Of a stretch of DNA of 8,977 bases, positions 1-6,095 are shown one piece after another (the first letter of the stretch is position 1; each line of letters starts with the position of its first letter). Origin of the DNA: an uncultured Gammaproteobacteria bacterium (GTDB taxonomy: Bacteria > Pseudomonadota > Gammaproteobacteria > Ga0077536). The stretch covers positions 1 to 8,977 of the forward strand of contig CAIPNE010000738.1 in assembly GCA_903866355.1 (NCBI GenBank). The letters run 5' to 3'. The position numbers and the translations under genes were made by a program. The notes under the pieces were generated by a model. That model saw nothing but the letters and a program-made list of their open reading frames with translations. It did no database searches and was not told the DNA's origin.

Positions 1-258
1 GGGCAAGCCCAGTTCGATGATGAGTTCGATGAGTCCGGTCGCGTCCCGCTGCCATAGCGCGGGTTCCTCAGAGCTAATCCCTTTGCCAAATTCCAGATCG
101 GGACCTGCATGCAGCGCAAAGGCGAGCACCCGCACCATCAGGCGTTCGTCGGTCTCAGAGGGGTGACGGGCCAGTGTTAAGGCGTGTTGTTGATAGTAAT
201 GGCGGTCCAGATCGTTGACCTGGAGCGCGGCTTTAAAAATAGTTGCTTTGAGAGCCAT
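1..258 (-). CDS. yaeQ: YaeQ family protein, N-terminal part (cut by window edge)
   Basis: The 86 visible residues open with MALKATIFKAALQVNDLDRH, run through a TLARHPSETDERLMVRVLAF segment and end in a LIELIIELGLP segment. This is the conserved N-terminal half of YaeQ, whose E. coli member has about 180 residues, so roughly half is missing. YaeQ is a small cytoplasmic protein with a PD-(D/E)XK nuclease-like fold. Its molecular role is unsettled: early work linked it to suppression of haemolysin and RfaH phenotypes, and no reaction is established. The ATG at 258-256 matches the family start; the ribosome site before it is weak. The gene begins 21 bases after the slyX stop on the same strand, so it is probably the last visible gene of a long minus-strand operon. 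Family assignment is firm and function is open. Confidence 0.9.
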   Translation of the reverse strand, partial: MALKATIFKAALQVNDLDRHYYQQHALTLARHPSETDERLMVRVLAFALHAGPDLEFGKGISSEEPALWQRDATGLIELIIELGLP

Positions 259-279
259 AAAATCTTGCCACCCACAGGC

Positions 280-498
280 TCAGTAGTGAGGCGGCCGCTC
301 GGCCGCCGGATCGATCGCCGAATCCTCAGCGGTCGCGACCGTGAGCAGTGATTCCAAGCGGTCAGACATCATCCCCACGCGCTCGCGCAGCGCGTCGATT
401 TCGCGTTGTTGGCGGTAAACCACATCGCTCATTGCCTGATTCGCACTCTCCAGATACGCTATTTTTAGTTCGATGCGTTCGCGGGATTCGTCACTCAT
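280..498 (-). CDS. slyX: SlyX family small coiled-coil protein
   Basis: This is a 72-residue protein. Its N-terminal 50 residues are one long charged helix with coiled-coil character (ELKIAYLESANQ, then REIDALRERVGMMSDRLESL). It ends in PPHY, the hallmark C-terminus of SlyX proteins, and its length matches the family (about 72 residues in E. coli). SlyX is widespread in proteobacteria and its biochemical function is not known. I chose the ATG at 498-496, which matches the family start and lies 5 bases after the upstream dehydrogenase stop. A GTG at 510-508 in the same frame would add four residues and overlap that gene. In E. coli slyX lies near slyD, whereas here it follows a catabolic dehydrogenase gene. 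A GC-rich palindrome (arms 291-297 and 300-306) sits in the last codons. Confidence 0.9.
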   Translation of the reverse strand: MSDESRERIELKIAYLESANQAMSDVVYRQQREIDALRERVGMMSDRLESLLTVATAEDSAIDPAAERPPHY

Positions 499-503
499 AG
501 CGC

Positions 504-1601
504 TCAACACGACACCTCAGCGGGCATTGCGATGGCTTCGGCAATGGCCCGCCCCAGTTCCACCGTGGTCGCCCGGCCGCCTAAGTCGGGGGTCAAGGGG
601 GCGTGGCCGGGACCTGCGGCAAGCACCGCTTTGATGGCATCCACCATGGCGTCGTGCGCCGCACGGTAGCCGAGAAAATCTAACATCAAGGCGCCCGACC
701 AAATTTGCCCGATGGGGTTGGCGATACCCTGCCCGGCGATATCCGGCGCCGAGCCGTGCACGGGTTCAAACAAACTGGGATAGCGGCGCTCCGGATTAAG
801 ATTGGCCGAGGGCGCAATGCCGATGGTGCCGGTACACGCAGGCCCAAGGTCCGAGAGGATGTCGCCAAATAAATTGCTGGCAACCACCACATCAAACCAG
901 TCGGGATGTTGCACAAAGTGCGCGGTCAGAATATCGATGTGGTATTGGTCCACCCGCACCTGCGGGTAGTGCAGCGCCATCGCCGCAAACCGCTCATCCC
1001 AAAAAGGCATGCTGATCGACAGCCCGTTGGACTTGGTGGCAGAGGTTAAATGTTGGCGTGGGCGGCTCGCAGCGAGTTCAAAAGCGTACTTCAGCACGCG
1101 GTCTACACCGATGCGTGTCATCACGGTTTCTTGGATAACCAGTTCGCGCTCCGTGCCGGCAAACATCCGGCCGCCCATGTGGCTGTATTCACCTTCGGTG
1201 TTTTCGCGCACCACCAGAAAATCGATGTCGCCGGGCGCTCGATTGGCCAGCGGCGAGGGCACGCCGGGCATCAACTGCACCGGGCGTAGATTGACGTATT
1301 GGTCGAACTCACGACGGAAGGCGAGGATCGACCCCCACACCGAGATGTGGTCGGGCACGCTGGCGGGCCAACCCACTGCGCCAAAGAACAGCGCGTCGTG
1401 GCCGCCGACTTGGTCTTTCCAGTCGGCCGGTAACATGCTCCCGTGGCGGAGGTAGTAGTCGCAGGAGGCGAAATCGAAATAATCAAAATGCAAATCTAGC
1501 CCATAGCGGCTGGCGACGGCATCGAGTACCCGCAACCCCTCGGGCACGACTTCGCGCCCGATACCGTCGCCGGCAATCACAGCAATGCGGTGTCTGGTCA
1601 C
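504..1601 (-). CDS. dmlA: D-malate / tartrate dehydrogenase-like decarboxylating dehydrogenase
   Basis: The 365-residue cytoplasmic enzyme belongs to the isocitrate/isopropylmalate dehydrogenase family. It is closest by eye to DmlA (D-malate dehydrogenase) and tartrate dehydrogenases. These NAD-dependent enzymes use a divalent metal to oxidise and decarboxylate 2-hydroxy acids, D-malate giving pyruvate and CO2. Visible features are AGDGIG (10-15), the VPDHISVWG segment (82-90), the substrate-arginine region RREFDQYVNLRP (96-107), ENTEGEY with the catalytic Tyr139, ATKSNG with Lys190, the metal aspartates near 223, 247 and 251, and GSAPDI (283-288). VPDHISVWG and FDQYVNLRP are typical of the malate/tartrate branch rather than LeuB. 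I chose the GTG at 1601-1599: it lies just before the conserved strand and overlaps the upstream stop by 4 bases, which suggests translational coupling. The same frame stays open 24 codons further upstream, but that stretch has no family character. The true substrate could be another 2-hydroxy diacid. Confidence 0.9.
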   Translation of the reverse strand: MTRHRIAVIAGDGIGREVVPEGLRVLDAVASRYGLDLHFDYFDFASCDYYLRHGSMLPADWKDQVGGHDALFFGAVGWPASVPDHISVWGSILAFRREFDQYVNLRPVQLMPGVPSPLANRAPGDIDFLVVRENTEGEYSHMGGRMFAGTERELVIQETVMTRIGVDRVLKYAFELAASRPRQHLTSATKSNGLSISMPFWDERFAAMALHYPQVRVDQYHIDILTAHFVQHPDWFDVVVASNLFGDILSDLGPACTGTIGIAPSANLNPERRYPSLFEPVHGSAPDIAGQGIANPIGQIWSGALMLDFLGYRAAHDAMVDAIKAVLAAGPGHAPLTPDLGGRATTVELGRAIAEAIAMPAEVSC

Positions 1602-2749
1602 GTGGGCAGGGTAACTTTGTACAGTTTGGCGGCGTTTTCCCACAGAATTTTGTGCCGGGTGAGGTCGTCGCATTCGCCCAGACCGCTGGTGATGCGGCGC
1701 CCCACTTCATCGCCGTAGAGCGACGTGGGATGCGGAAAATCGGTCTCAAAAAGGATGTTGTCTACCCCCACCGAGTCCAGCAAACGGCGCGGCGCGATTT
1801 GCTCAAACCAGTAGCAGGCAAACACATTGCGGGCGAAATAAGCGGACGGCAGCCGGTCGAATTCTGGCCGGTCTTCGGCCACCCGATTACCCGTGAATTG
1901 ATAGTCGAGAGCCTCCAACACAAACGGAATCCAGCCGATGCCGCTTTCTACCGACACAAATTGAATAGTTGGGTAACGCGCCAGCACCCCGCTCATGAGC
2001 AAATCGCACAGCTGTCGGCCGTTGCCGAGAAAAAGATCCACGGAGAGTTCGGCGAACGCGGCCATGCGCCCGTAGGCTTTGACTTTGTCACGCAGCAGCC
2101 CGCCTTCCATGTTGCCGGATCCGATGTGGAAGCTGATGGGCAACCCAAATTCCACCGCCGCTTCCCACAGCGGGTTCCAGTGCGCGTCGCCCAACACCGG
2201 CATGCCGAACGACTGCGGGTCGCCGGTAAACAGAATGCCGTGATGACCCAACGCCACGCAGCGGCGAATTTCGCGTACCGACGCCGCCACATCCCAGAAG
2301 GGAATCGAAGTAATCGGCAGCAGCCGGCGCGAGTCGGCGCTGGCCCATTCGGTCTGCCAGTCGTTATAGACCTGCACACAGGTGAGCATGAGTTCGGGAT
2401 CGCGCAGGCGTAAGAATTCTTGGGCGCCGAAACCACCGACATTCGGGTACATCACCATCGCCCAGATGCCCGTTTCGTCCATGTATTTCAAGCGCGCTTG
2501 GGCGTCAAAAGCGCCCGCGTGCATATCGGCGTAACCGCGCGGCGGCTGCTTAAAATCCCCCCTCCCAGCAGTAGCGGTGAGGCCGATAGGCGCCATGCGG
2601 TCGCGCCCTAGCCACCACCAATCGCGGCCACGGGCATCGGTCTCAACGCGCGGCACCGCATCACGCATGTGCGCTGGCACGCGGCTCGTCCACAGGTCGG
2701 CAACTTCGGTGACATGGGTATCTACATCGATGATCGTATAGCGGTTCAT
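1598..2749 (-). CDS. Amidohydrolase-2 family metal-dependent hydrolase/decarboxylase
   Basis: The 383-residue TIM-barrel protein is of the amidohydrolase-2 type, the superfamily branch that includes ACMSD-like decarboxylases. The N-terminus MNRYTIIDVDTHVTE carries the D-x-H metal motif (Asp10, His12). SFHIGSG holds a second metal histidine (His208). VESG lies at 267-270, and FETDFPHPTS supplies the final aspartate (Asp337) with His340. The C-terminal helix ILWENAAKLYKV is typical of the group. Members cleave C-N, C-O or C-C bonds of cyclic or carboxylated substrates, and the reaction here cannot be deduced. The start is the ATG at 2749-2747, preceded by an AGGAG about 11 bases upstream; the frame remains open further upstream but without family sequence. 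The stop overlaps the dehydrogenase start (GTGA), and 125 non-coding bases separate it from the upstream VOC gene. Confidence 0.88.
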   Translation of the reverse strand: MNRYTIIDVDTHVTEVADLWTSRVPAHMRDAVPRVETDARGRDWWWLGRDRMAPIGLTATAGRGDFKQPPRGYADMHAGAFDAQARLKYMDETGIWAMVMYPNVGGFGAQEFLRLRDPELMLTCVQVYNDWQTEWASADSRRLLPITSIPFWDVAASVREIRRCVALGHHGILFTGDPQSFGMPVLGDAHWNPLWEAAVEFGLPISFHIGSGNMEGGLLRDKVKAYGRMAAFAELSVDLFLGNGRQLCDLLMSGVLARYPTIQFVSVESGIGWIPFVLEALDYQFTGNRVAEDRPEFDRLPSAYFARNVFACYWFEQIAPRRLLDSVGVDNILFETDFPHPTSLYGDEVGRRITSGLGECDDLTRHKILWENAAKLYKVTLPT

Positions 2750-2819
2750 GCTCAAGCCATCTCCTGATTGATGGGGGAGGCTACCGCGCCGCCCCTGATT
2801 ATCCAAGCGCCAACCGAGT

Positions 2820-2836
2820 GCGCCGCCGGGCGGCGC
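2820..2836. repeat. GC-rich inverted repeat between VOC and amidohydrolase genes
   Basis: A perfect 7-bp stem (GCGCCGC at 2820-2826, GCGGCGC at 2830-2836) has a 3-base loop and lies 38 bases downstream of the VOC stop. No T-run follows on the minus strand, so it is not a classical intrinsic terminator. It could slow polymerase, stabilise the upstream mRNA end, or be chance in GC-rich DNA. The rest of the 125-base gap shows nothing recognisable except the ribosome site of the amidohydrolase gene. Confidence 0.5.
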
Positions 2837-2874
2837 GGCGGGGCCACGTATAGGCTGCCTCGCCGTGACCCGAT

Positions 2875-3390
2875 TTAGCCTTCGTAGGGCTGCGGCGCTG
2901 GGGCCAAATTGGACCAGAACTGCTCGTAGGGATGGCTGCACAACTCCACGATGATGCCCCACGGATCTTCGCAGTACACCGCTTTGTAAGGCTTATTTTG
3001 ATATAGCTTCCAGACCTGACTGCGCACTTTGCCGCCGTTCTGCGCAATGCGCTCGGCCACTGCTTCGATATTTGGGGCAGTGAGGCAAAAATGAAAAATA
3101 CCGCCCCGCCAATACTCAAACGGGTCAGCAGGGGCACGCGTTGCCGGTTCCACGAACTGGAACAATTCGATGCCGACGCCATCGGCAGTGGACAGATGCG
3201 CCATGCGCACGGATTCAAAGCGATCGCCAAAAATATCTTTCACCACGTTGCCGAAATGCGAGCCATCGTTGCGCGCCTCAACCGGCGGCACCAGTAAATA
3301 GCAGCCTAAAACTTCGCAGTACCAGCGTGCCGCCGCGTCGATGTCGGGCACGCTAATGCCAATATGATTCATGCGCATCGGGGAATTCAT
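2875..3390 (-). CDS. VOC (glyoxalase/bleomycin-resistance fold) protein with full metal ligand set
   Basis: The 171-residue protein has two beta-alpha-beta-beta-beta modules of the vicinal oxygen chelate superfamily. The four expected metal positions are present: His9 (MNHIGISV), Glu75 (GIELFQF), His100 (FHFCLTA) and Glu149 (GIIVELCSH). DIDAAARWYCEVLG is the classic first helix of the fold. Superfamily members include glyoxalase I, methylmalonyl-CoA epimerase and ring-cleaving dioxygenases. With an H/E/H/E set an isomerase, lyase or epimerase-like activity is plausible, but the substrate is unknown. The ATG at 3390-3388 has GGAG 6 bases upstream and is the best start; an in-frame TTG lies four codons earlier. 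It is the first gene of the minus-strand block that continues with the amidohydrolase and the DmlA-like dehydrogenase, so it probably acts in the same pathway. Confidence 0.88.
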   Translation of the reverse strand: MNSPMRMNHIGISVPDIDAAARWYCEVLGCYLLVPPVEARNDGSHFGNVVKDIFGDRFESVRMAHLSTADGVGIELFQFVEPATRAPADPFEYWRGGIFHFCLTAPNIEAVAERIAQNGGKVRSQVWKLYQNKPYKAVYCEDPWGIIVELCSHPYEQFWSNLAPAPQPYEG

Positions 3391-3421
3391 AAAGTGCTCC
3401 AAACGTTGGTCGGGGTGAGAA

Positions 3422-3427
3422 AGTCTA
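3422..3427 (-). promoter_or_regulatory. Possible -10 element for the VOC-amidohydrolase-dehydrogenase block
   Basis: Read on the minus strand the bases are TAGACT, four of six matching the sigma-70 -10 consensus, 31 bases before the VOC start codon. I see no convincing -35 at 16-18 bases upstream. The 72-base gap between 3391 and 3462 is the only place for a promoter of this block outside coding sequence, which is the main argument for the site. Confidence 0.2.
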
Positions 3428-3462
3428 GGTCATTGAGTGCCCGCAAGGCTCGCCGGGCTATT

Positions 3463-4704
3463 TCATTGCAGTAAAGGCAGGTTGGCCAGACGAGTTTCAA
3501 TGTCGCCCAGCACCACGCGGTAACCCGCGCCATCGACCCCACCATAGCGTTGCTTAAAAACTTGCTCGGTCAGGTTTTCGCGCAAGCCTTCGGGGTTGGG
3601 AATCCAAGCGCCCTGGCTCGGCGTGGCGCTGGCAAACCGTTGCACGGCGATGGCGCTGTCACGCGAAGCACTGGCGCCTTGGCCAAAGCGCGTGCCGGCT
3701 TTGTCCGCCAGCAGATCGACAAAGCTAAAGCCGCTGCCGCCGCGGGAATCATCAATTTCTTTGCCTAAACCGAAAGTCTGCGCCAGCGCTTCGCCGCCGG
3801 TTGCCGCGATCAAGGCCGAGTTAACAAAATGCTGAACTAAATCTTCGCGCCGATAAATTCGCACCGACAAGCGGTGGGGCGCCGGCCAATTGGCGGCGTC
3901 CGGTAACAGCATCGCTAAACGCTTACCCGTCACGTAGTTTGCCAACACCAAAAGGGCGGCGCGGTTATCTGCCACGGGATCGCCATGAGGCGCGCGCAGC
4001 AACGCGAAAGCAAACAGCGGCGCCGCCAAATCTGGCAGGCTGACCACCCGCGCATAGCGACTCGCGCTGGCCACTAATTGCTGATGGAACTCCCGCACAC
4101 GGGCTTGCTCGGCGAGGGGAATCAGTTGGTTGCGCAGGACTGTCACGACGCTGCTTTGCCATTCGTAACGCAGCGCGACACTCCCGGCGCCAAAGCTCAC
4201 CGCGCGCACCAAGCTACCCGGCGAGGTTAAACCCGCCTGCGTGTAGGCCGCGCTCAACGCCTGTTGCACCAGCCACTGGGCGAGGGGTCGCGGTAACTCT
4301 AGCCGCCCAATCCGCAGGCGGGTCAGCGTGGGTAAGGTGTCTGTTTGCGCGAGCGCCAGTTCGACATTGAGAAAAGACCCCAGTGGATTAGCCGGCACCT
4401 GTGCGGTGAATGCCGCGCGTAAGGTCTGGGGTGCCAAGAAAACCCGCGCCGAACTGCCGCCCAGTGAGTGCAGCAGATAGGTGAGGACCAGATCCACTTC
4501 CTCTGCGCTGACCTTGATGGTGCGCACTTCACCGTCGTGCAACTGCCGTGGATCGTGCTCACGCATCAGCGCGCGGGCCCGCGTGAGTCCTAAGGTGTCG
4601 AGGCTTGCGCCCCCCTCCACCGCCGGTGTTGGCGCTAACAGGGCGAACGGCAGCGCGGCCGCGGCCAGCACGATCAGAAGCAACAAACCACCAAGAAGAC
4701 GCAT
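3463..4704 (-). CDS. Membrane-anchored or exported protein of unknown function
   Basis: I do not recognise a named family for this 413-residue protein. The N-terminus has two charges at most and then a hydrophobic run (about residues 3-26), so it is either a signal peptide or a single N-terminal anchor; no other membrane segment is obvious. The rest should therefore lie in the periplasm. Residues about 60-170 look like mixed helix and amphipathic strand (TIKVSAEEVDLVLTYLLHSL, later FLNVELALAQ). Residues about 300-345 hold a Gly/Ser-rich stretch ending GFSFVDLLADKAGTRFGQ, which looks like a conserved signature rather than filler. No catalytic triad or metal motif is apparent. The ATG at 4704-4702 starts 9 bases after the stop of the upstream VOC gene and has only a weak ribosome site, suggesting translational coupling. 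It is real by length, codon pattern and operon position. Confidence 0.8.
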   Translation of the reverse strand: MRLLGGLLLLIVLAAAALPFALLAPTPAVEGGASLDTLGLTRARALMREHDPRQLHDGEVRTIKVSAEEVDLVLTYLLHSLGGSSARVFLAPQTLRAAFTAQVPANPLGSFLNVELALAQTDTLPTLTRLRIGRLELPRPLAQWLVQQALSAAYTQAGLTSPGSLVRAVSFGAGSVALRYEWQSSVVTVLRNQLIPLAEQARVREFHQQLVASASRYARVVSLPDLAAPLFAFALLRAPHGDPVADNRAALLVLANYVTGKRLAMLLPDAANWPAPHRLSVRIYRREDLVQHFVNSALIAATGGEALAQTFGLGKEIDDSRGGSGFSFVDLLADKAGTRFGQGASASRDSAIAVQRFASATPSQGAWIPNPEGLRENLTEQVFKQRYGGVDGAGYRVVLGDIETRLANLPLLQ

Positions 4705-4713
4705 CCGTGCCGG

Positions 4714-5199
4714 TCAATCCACCGCGGGCGGCGTGGGTGGGCGAGTGCTACCCAGCGTCGGGCCGTTGCCGGCGACACGCTGCGGATATTCCGAATAGTC
4801 GGCCTTTAATTCCAATCGATGACCATCGGGATCCAGAATATAAACGGAGGTCCCGAAGCCCGTGGCGCCATAAAGCTCGATAGGTCCGAAAATAATGGGC
4901 ACGGCATGGGCCGCGAGATGCGCGCGGATGGCGGCAAAATCCCCGTGCACCATCAAACACAGGTGCTCCATCCCCCGCTGCTCGCTGGGCGCGAGTTGGC
5001 TACCCAACGGGGCTACCACCAAATCGATCAAATTACGCCCACAGCGCAGTTGATAAATCTGCGCCCCCTCGATGACCCGTTCTAGCGCCAAACCCAGAAT
5101 CTCCCCATAGAAAGCCAGGCTGCGTTCGATATCGGTCACCCGCAACACCACATGGTCGATGCCTTTAAACGTGATGGGATTGTCCTTGCGCGCAAACAT
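4714..5199 (-). CDS. VOC (glyoxalase/bleomycin-resistance fold) family protein
   Basis: The 161-residue protein has the VOC fold, opening GIDHVVLRVTDIERSLAFYGEILG as in the small 'VOC family virulence protein' or ring-cleavage-like group. Likely metal positions are His16, His79 (MEHLCLMV) and Glu130 (HRLELKA). The fourth position is Asp59 (LIDLVV), where glyoxalase I-like enzymes have Glu or Gln. YILDPDGHRLELKADY is the typical final strand. It could be a dioxygenase, lyase or resistance-type binding protein; substrate unknown. The ATG at 5199-5197 fits the family start although no good ribosome site precedes it. The frame stays open to 5340, but that would run into the divergent HNH gene and adds nothing family-like. 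It is the first gene of a two-gene block with the unknown exported protein. Confidence 0.85.
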   Translation of the reverse strand: MFARKDNPITFKGIDHVVLRVTDIERSLAFYGEILGLALERVIEGAQIYQLRCGRNLIDLVVAPLGSQLAPSEQRGMEHLCLMVHGDFAAIRAHLAAHAVPIIFGPIELYGATGFGTSVYILDPDGHRLELKADYSEYPQRVAGNGPTLGSTRPPTPPAVD

Positions 5200-5243
5200 G
5201 AGGAGAATTTCTCTGGTGGGTAATGAGGAGCACGCTACTTGGC

Positions 5244-5275
5244 CCGACGCCGGACGTCCACCCCGGCCGACGCCG
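5244..5275. promoter_or_regulatory. Direct repeat around a palindrome in the divergent intergenic region
   Basis: CCGACGCCG occurs at 5244-5252 and again at 5267-5275, 23 bases apart start to start (about two helical turns). The palindrome GGACGTCC lies at 5252-5259 between them. The region separates two divergently transcribed genes, so it could be an operator for a shared regulator. GC-rich DNA produces such patterns by chance and no regulator gene is adjacent. Confidence 0.25.
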
Positions 5276-5282
5276 CAAACGC

Positions 5283-5288
5283 TATGCT
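5283..5288 (+). promoter_or_regulatory. Possible -10 element for the HNH/GIY-YIG gene pair
   Basis: TATGCT matches four of six positions of the sigma-70 -10 consensus and lies 38 bases before the HNH start codon, a normal distance. No convincing -35 is visible at the usual spacing. The direct repeat at 5244-5275 lies immediately upstream, where an activator or repressor could act. Confidence 0.2.
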
Positions 5289-5326
5289 GCCAGTACCGCC
5301 CCATTTTGCCCGGCAGAGGAGTTCCG

Positions 5327-5695
5327 ATGGACACCAACAAACTCGATCGCGTGGTACGCGAGGCCAGACTGGCGCGCGAAGAACGAGAGCGCGACTACCG
5401 CGCGCTAGCGTTAAAGCTCTACCCCTGGCTGTGTGGACGCTGCACCCGCGAGTTCACGCGCGCCACTCTGCAAGAACTGACGGTGCACCACCGTAACCAC
5501 GACCACGACTACAACCCGCCGGATGGCAGCAACTGGGAGCTCTTGTGCCTGTACTGCCACGACAATGAGCATCAGCGCCTGATTGAAGCCTCGCGCAACC
5601 CAACCGGTGGCGCCAAGGCTGCCGCCGCCGTGGGTACCGACCGGCCGTTCGCCGGTCTGGCTGGGCTGCTATTAAAGCCCTCGGGCAAGCCCTAG
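5327..5695 (+). CDS. yajD: YajD-type HNH nuclease
   Basis: The 122-residue protein matches YajD of E. coli closely in its core: YPWLCGRCTREF, then LTVHHRNHDHDYNPPDGSNW, then LLCLYCHDNEH. Two CxxC pairs (Cys36/39 and Cys74/77) form a structural zinc site. His54-His55, Asn69 and His78 with His82 supply the HNH (beta-beta-alpha-metal) nuclease core. The N-terminal 30 residues form a charged helix. YajD is predicted to cut DNA using a divalent metal; its biological role is not established. The ATG at 5327 has AGGAG (5317-5321) 5 bases upstream, a strong ribosome site that settles the start. The GIY-YIG gene follows 7 bases after the stop. The tail after residue 90 is Ala/Gly-rich, with a FAGLAGLL segment resembling the E. 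coli C-terminus. Confidence 0.92.
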   Translation: MDTNKLDRVVREARLAREERERDYRALALKLYPWLCGRCTREFTRATLQELTVHHRNHDHDYNPPDGSNWELLCLYCHDNEHQRLIEASRNPTGGAKAAAAVGTDRPFAGLAGLLLKPSGKP

Positions 5696-5702
5696 CCGCA
5701 GC

Positions 5703-6095
5703 ATGAGCATGGATGCGTCACGGCCGGACAGCTGGTGGGTGTATTTAGTGCGCACGCGGCTCGGCGCCTTGTATACCGGCATCGCCACCGACGTCATCCG
5801 GCGTCTGGGTGAGCATGCCGGTGGCCGGGGCGCAAAATATCTGCGGGCCCGAGGTCCGCTCACACTGGCCTATAGCGTGAGTGTCGGCACCCGTGGGACC
5901 GCGCTGCGGCTGGAATCCGCCATCAAGCGACTACCGCGAGCGCGCAAAGAAAACATCGTACAGGTGCAGCCTGGGCTGCTGACGCTGGCCCAGCTGGCCG
6001 GGCGACCGGACTTGGTCACCCCCGAACCTAGCCCCAGCGCGGCCGTTCCGGCACTTGCCATACCAGCACAAGGCCCGCCACTAGCACCAGACTGA
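5703..6095 (+). CDS. GIY-YIG endonuclease domain protein (YhbQ-like)
   Basis: This 130-residue protein carries a single GIY-YIG nuclease domain at residues 11-80. V13-Y14-L15 and Y24-T25-G26 are the two halves of the signature. DVIRRLGEH holds the conserved arginines (Arg33/34) and His38. LRLESAIKRL supplies the metal-binding Glu71. This is the UPF0213/YhbQ branch, where stand-alone proteins of about 100 residues are usual. The last 25-30 residues, rich in Pro and Ala, exceed that length, and residues 109-130 are encoded antisense to the end of the MFS gene. The ATG at 5703 lies 7 bases after the yajD stop with no strong ribosome site, so coupled translation is likely; an ATG at 5709 is an alternative. 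Proteins of this group are thought to cut branched or single-stranded DNA; the substrate here is unknown. Confidence 0.9.
   Translation: MSMDASRPDSWWVYLVRTRLGALYTGIATDVIRRLGEHAGGRGAKYLRARGPLTLAYSVSVGTRGTALRLESAIKRLPRARKENIVQVQPGLLTLAQLAGRPDLVTPEPSPSAAVPALAIPAQGPPLAPD

Noticed and set aside
291..306. GC-rich palindrome at the end of slyX as an attenuator
   Set aside because: It lies in codons for the conserved AAERP segment near the SlyX C-terminus, so coding constraint and high GC explain it.
1009..1455. Plus-strand open frame of 148 codons opposite the dehydrogenase gene
   Set aside because: It is antisense to a clearly conserved gene, has no family-like sequence, and GC-rich DNA commonly leaves such frames open.
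1652..2413. Plus-strand open frame of 253 codons opposite the amidohydrolase gene
   Set aside because: Its His/Arg/Gln-rich composition is what an antisense frame of this gene would give; the minus-strand frame holds all the amidohydrolase motifs.
2799..3230. Minus-strand open frame of 143 codons overlapping the VOC gene
   Set aside because: It is a different frame of the same DNA as the VOC gene and shows no domain of its own.
3439..3458. Weak hairpin after the unknown exported protein gene as a terminator
   Set aside because: Only 5 base pairs with a 10-base loop, and no T-run on the minus strand after it.
5200..5210. Small inverted repeat GAGAA/TTCTC just before the VOC start codon as an operator
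   Set aside because: Too short to separate from chance, and no matching copy is seen elsewhere in the window.
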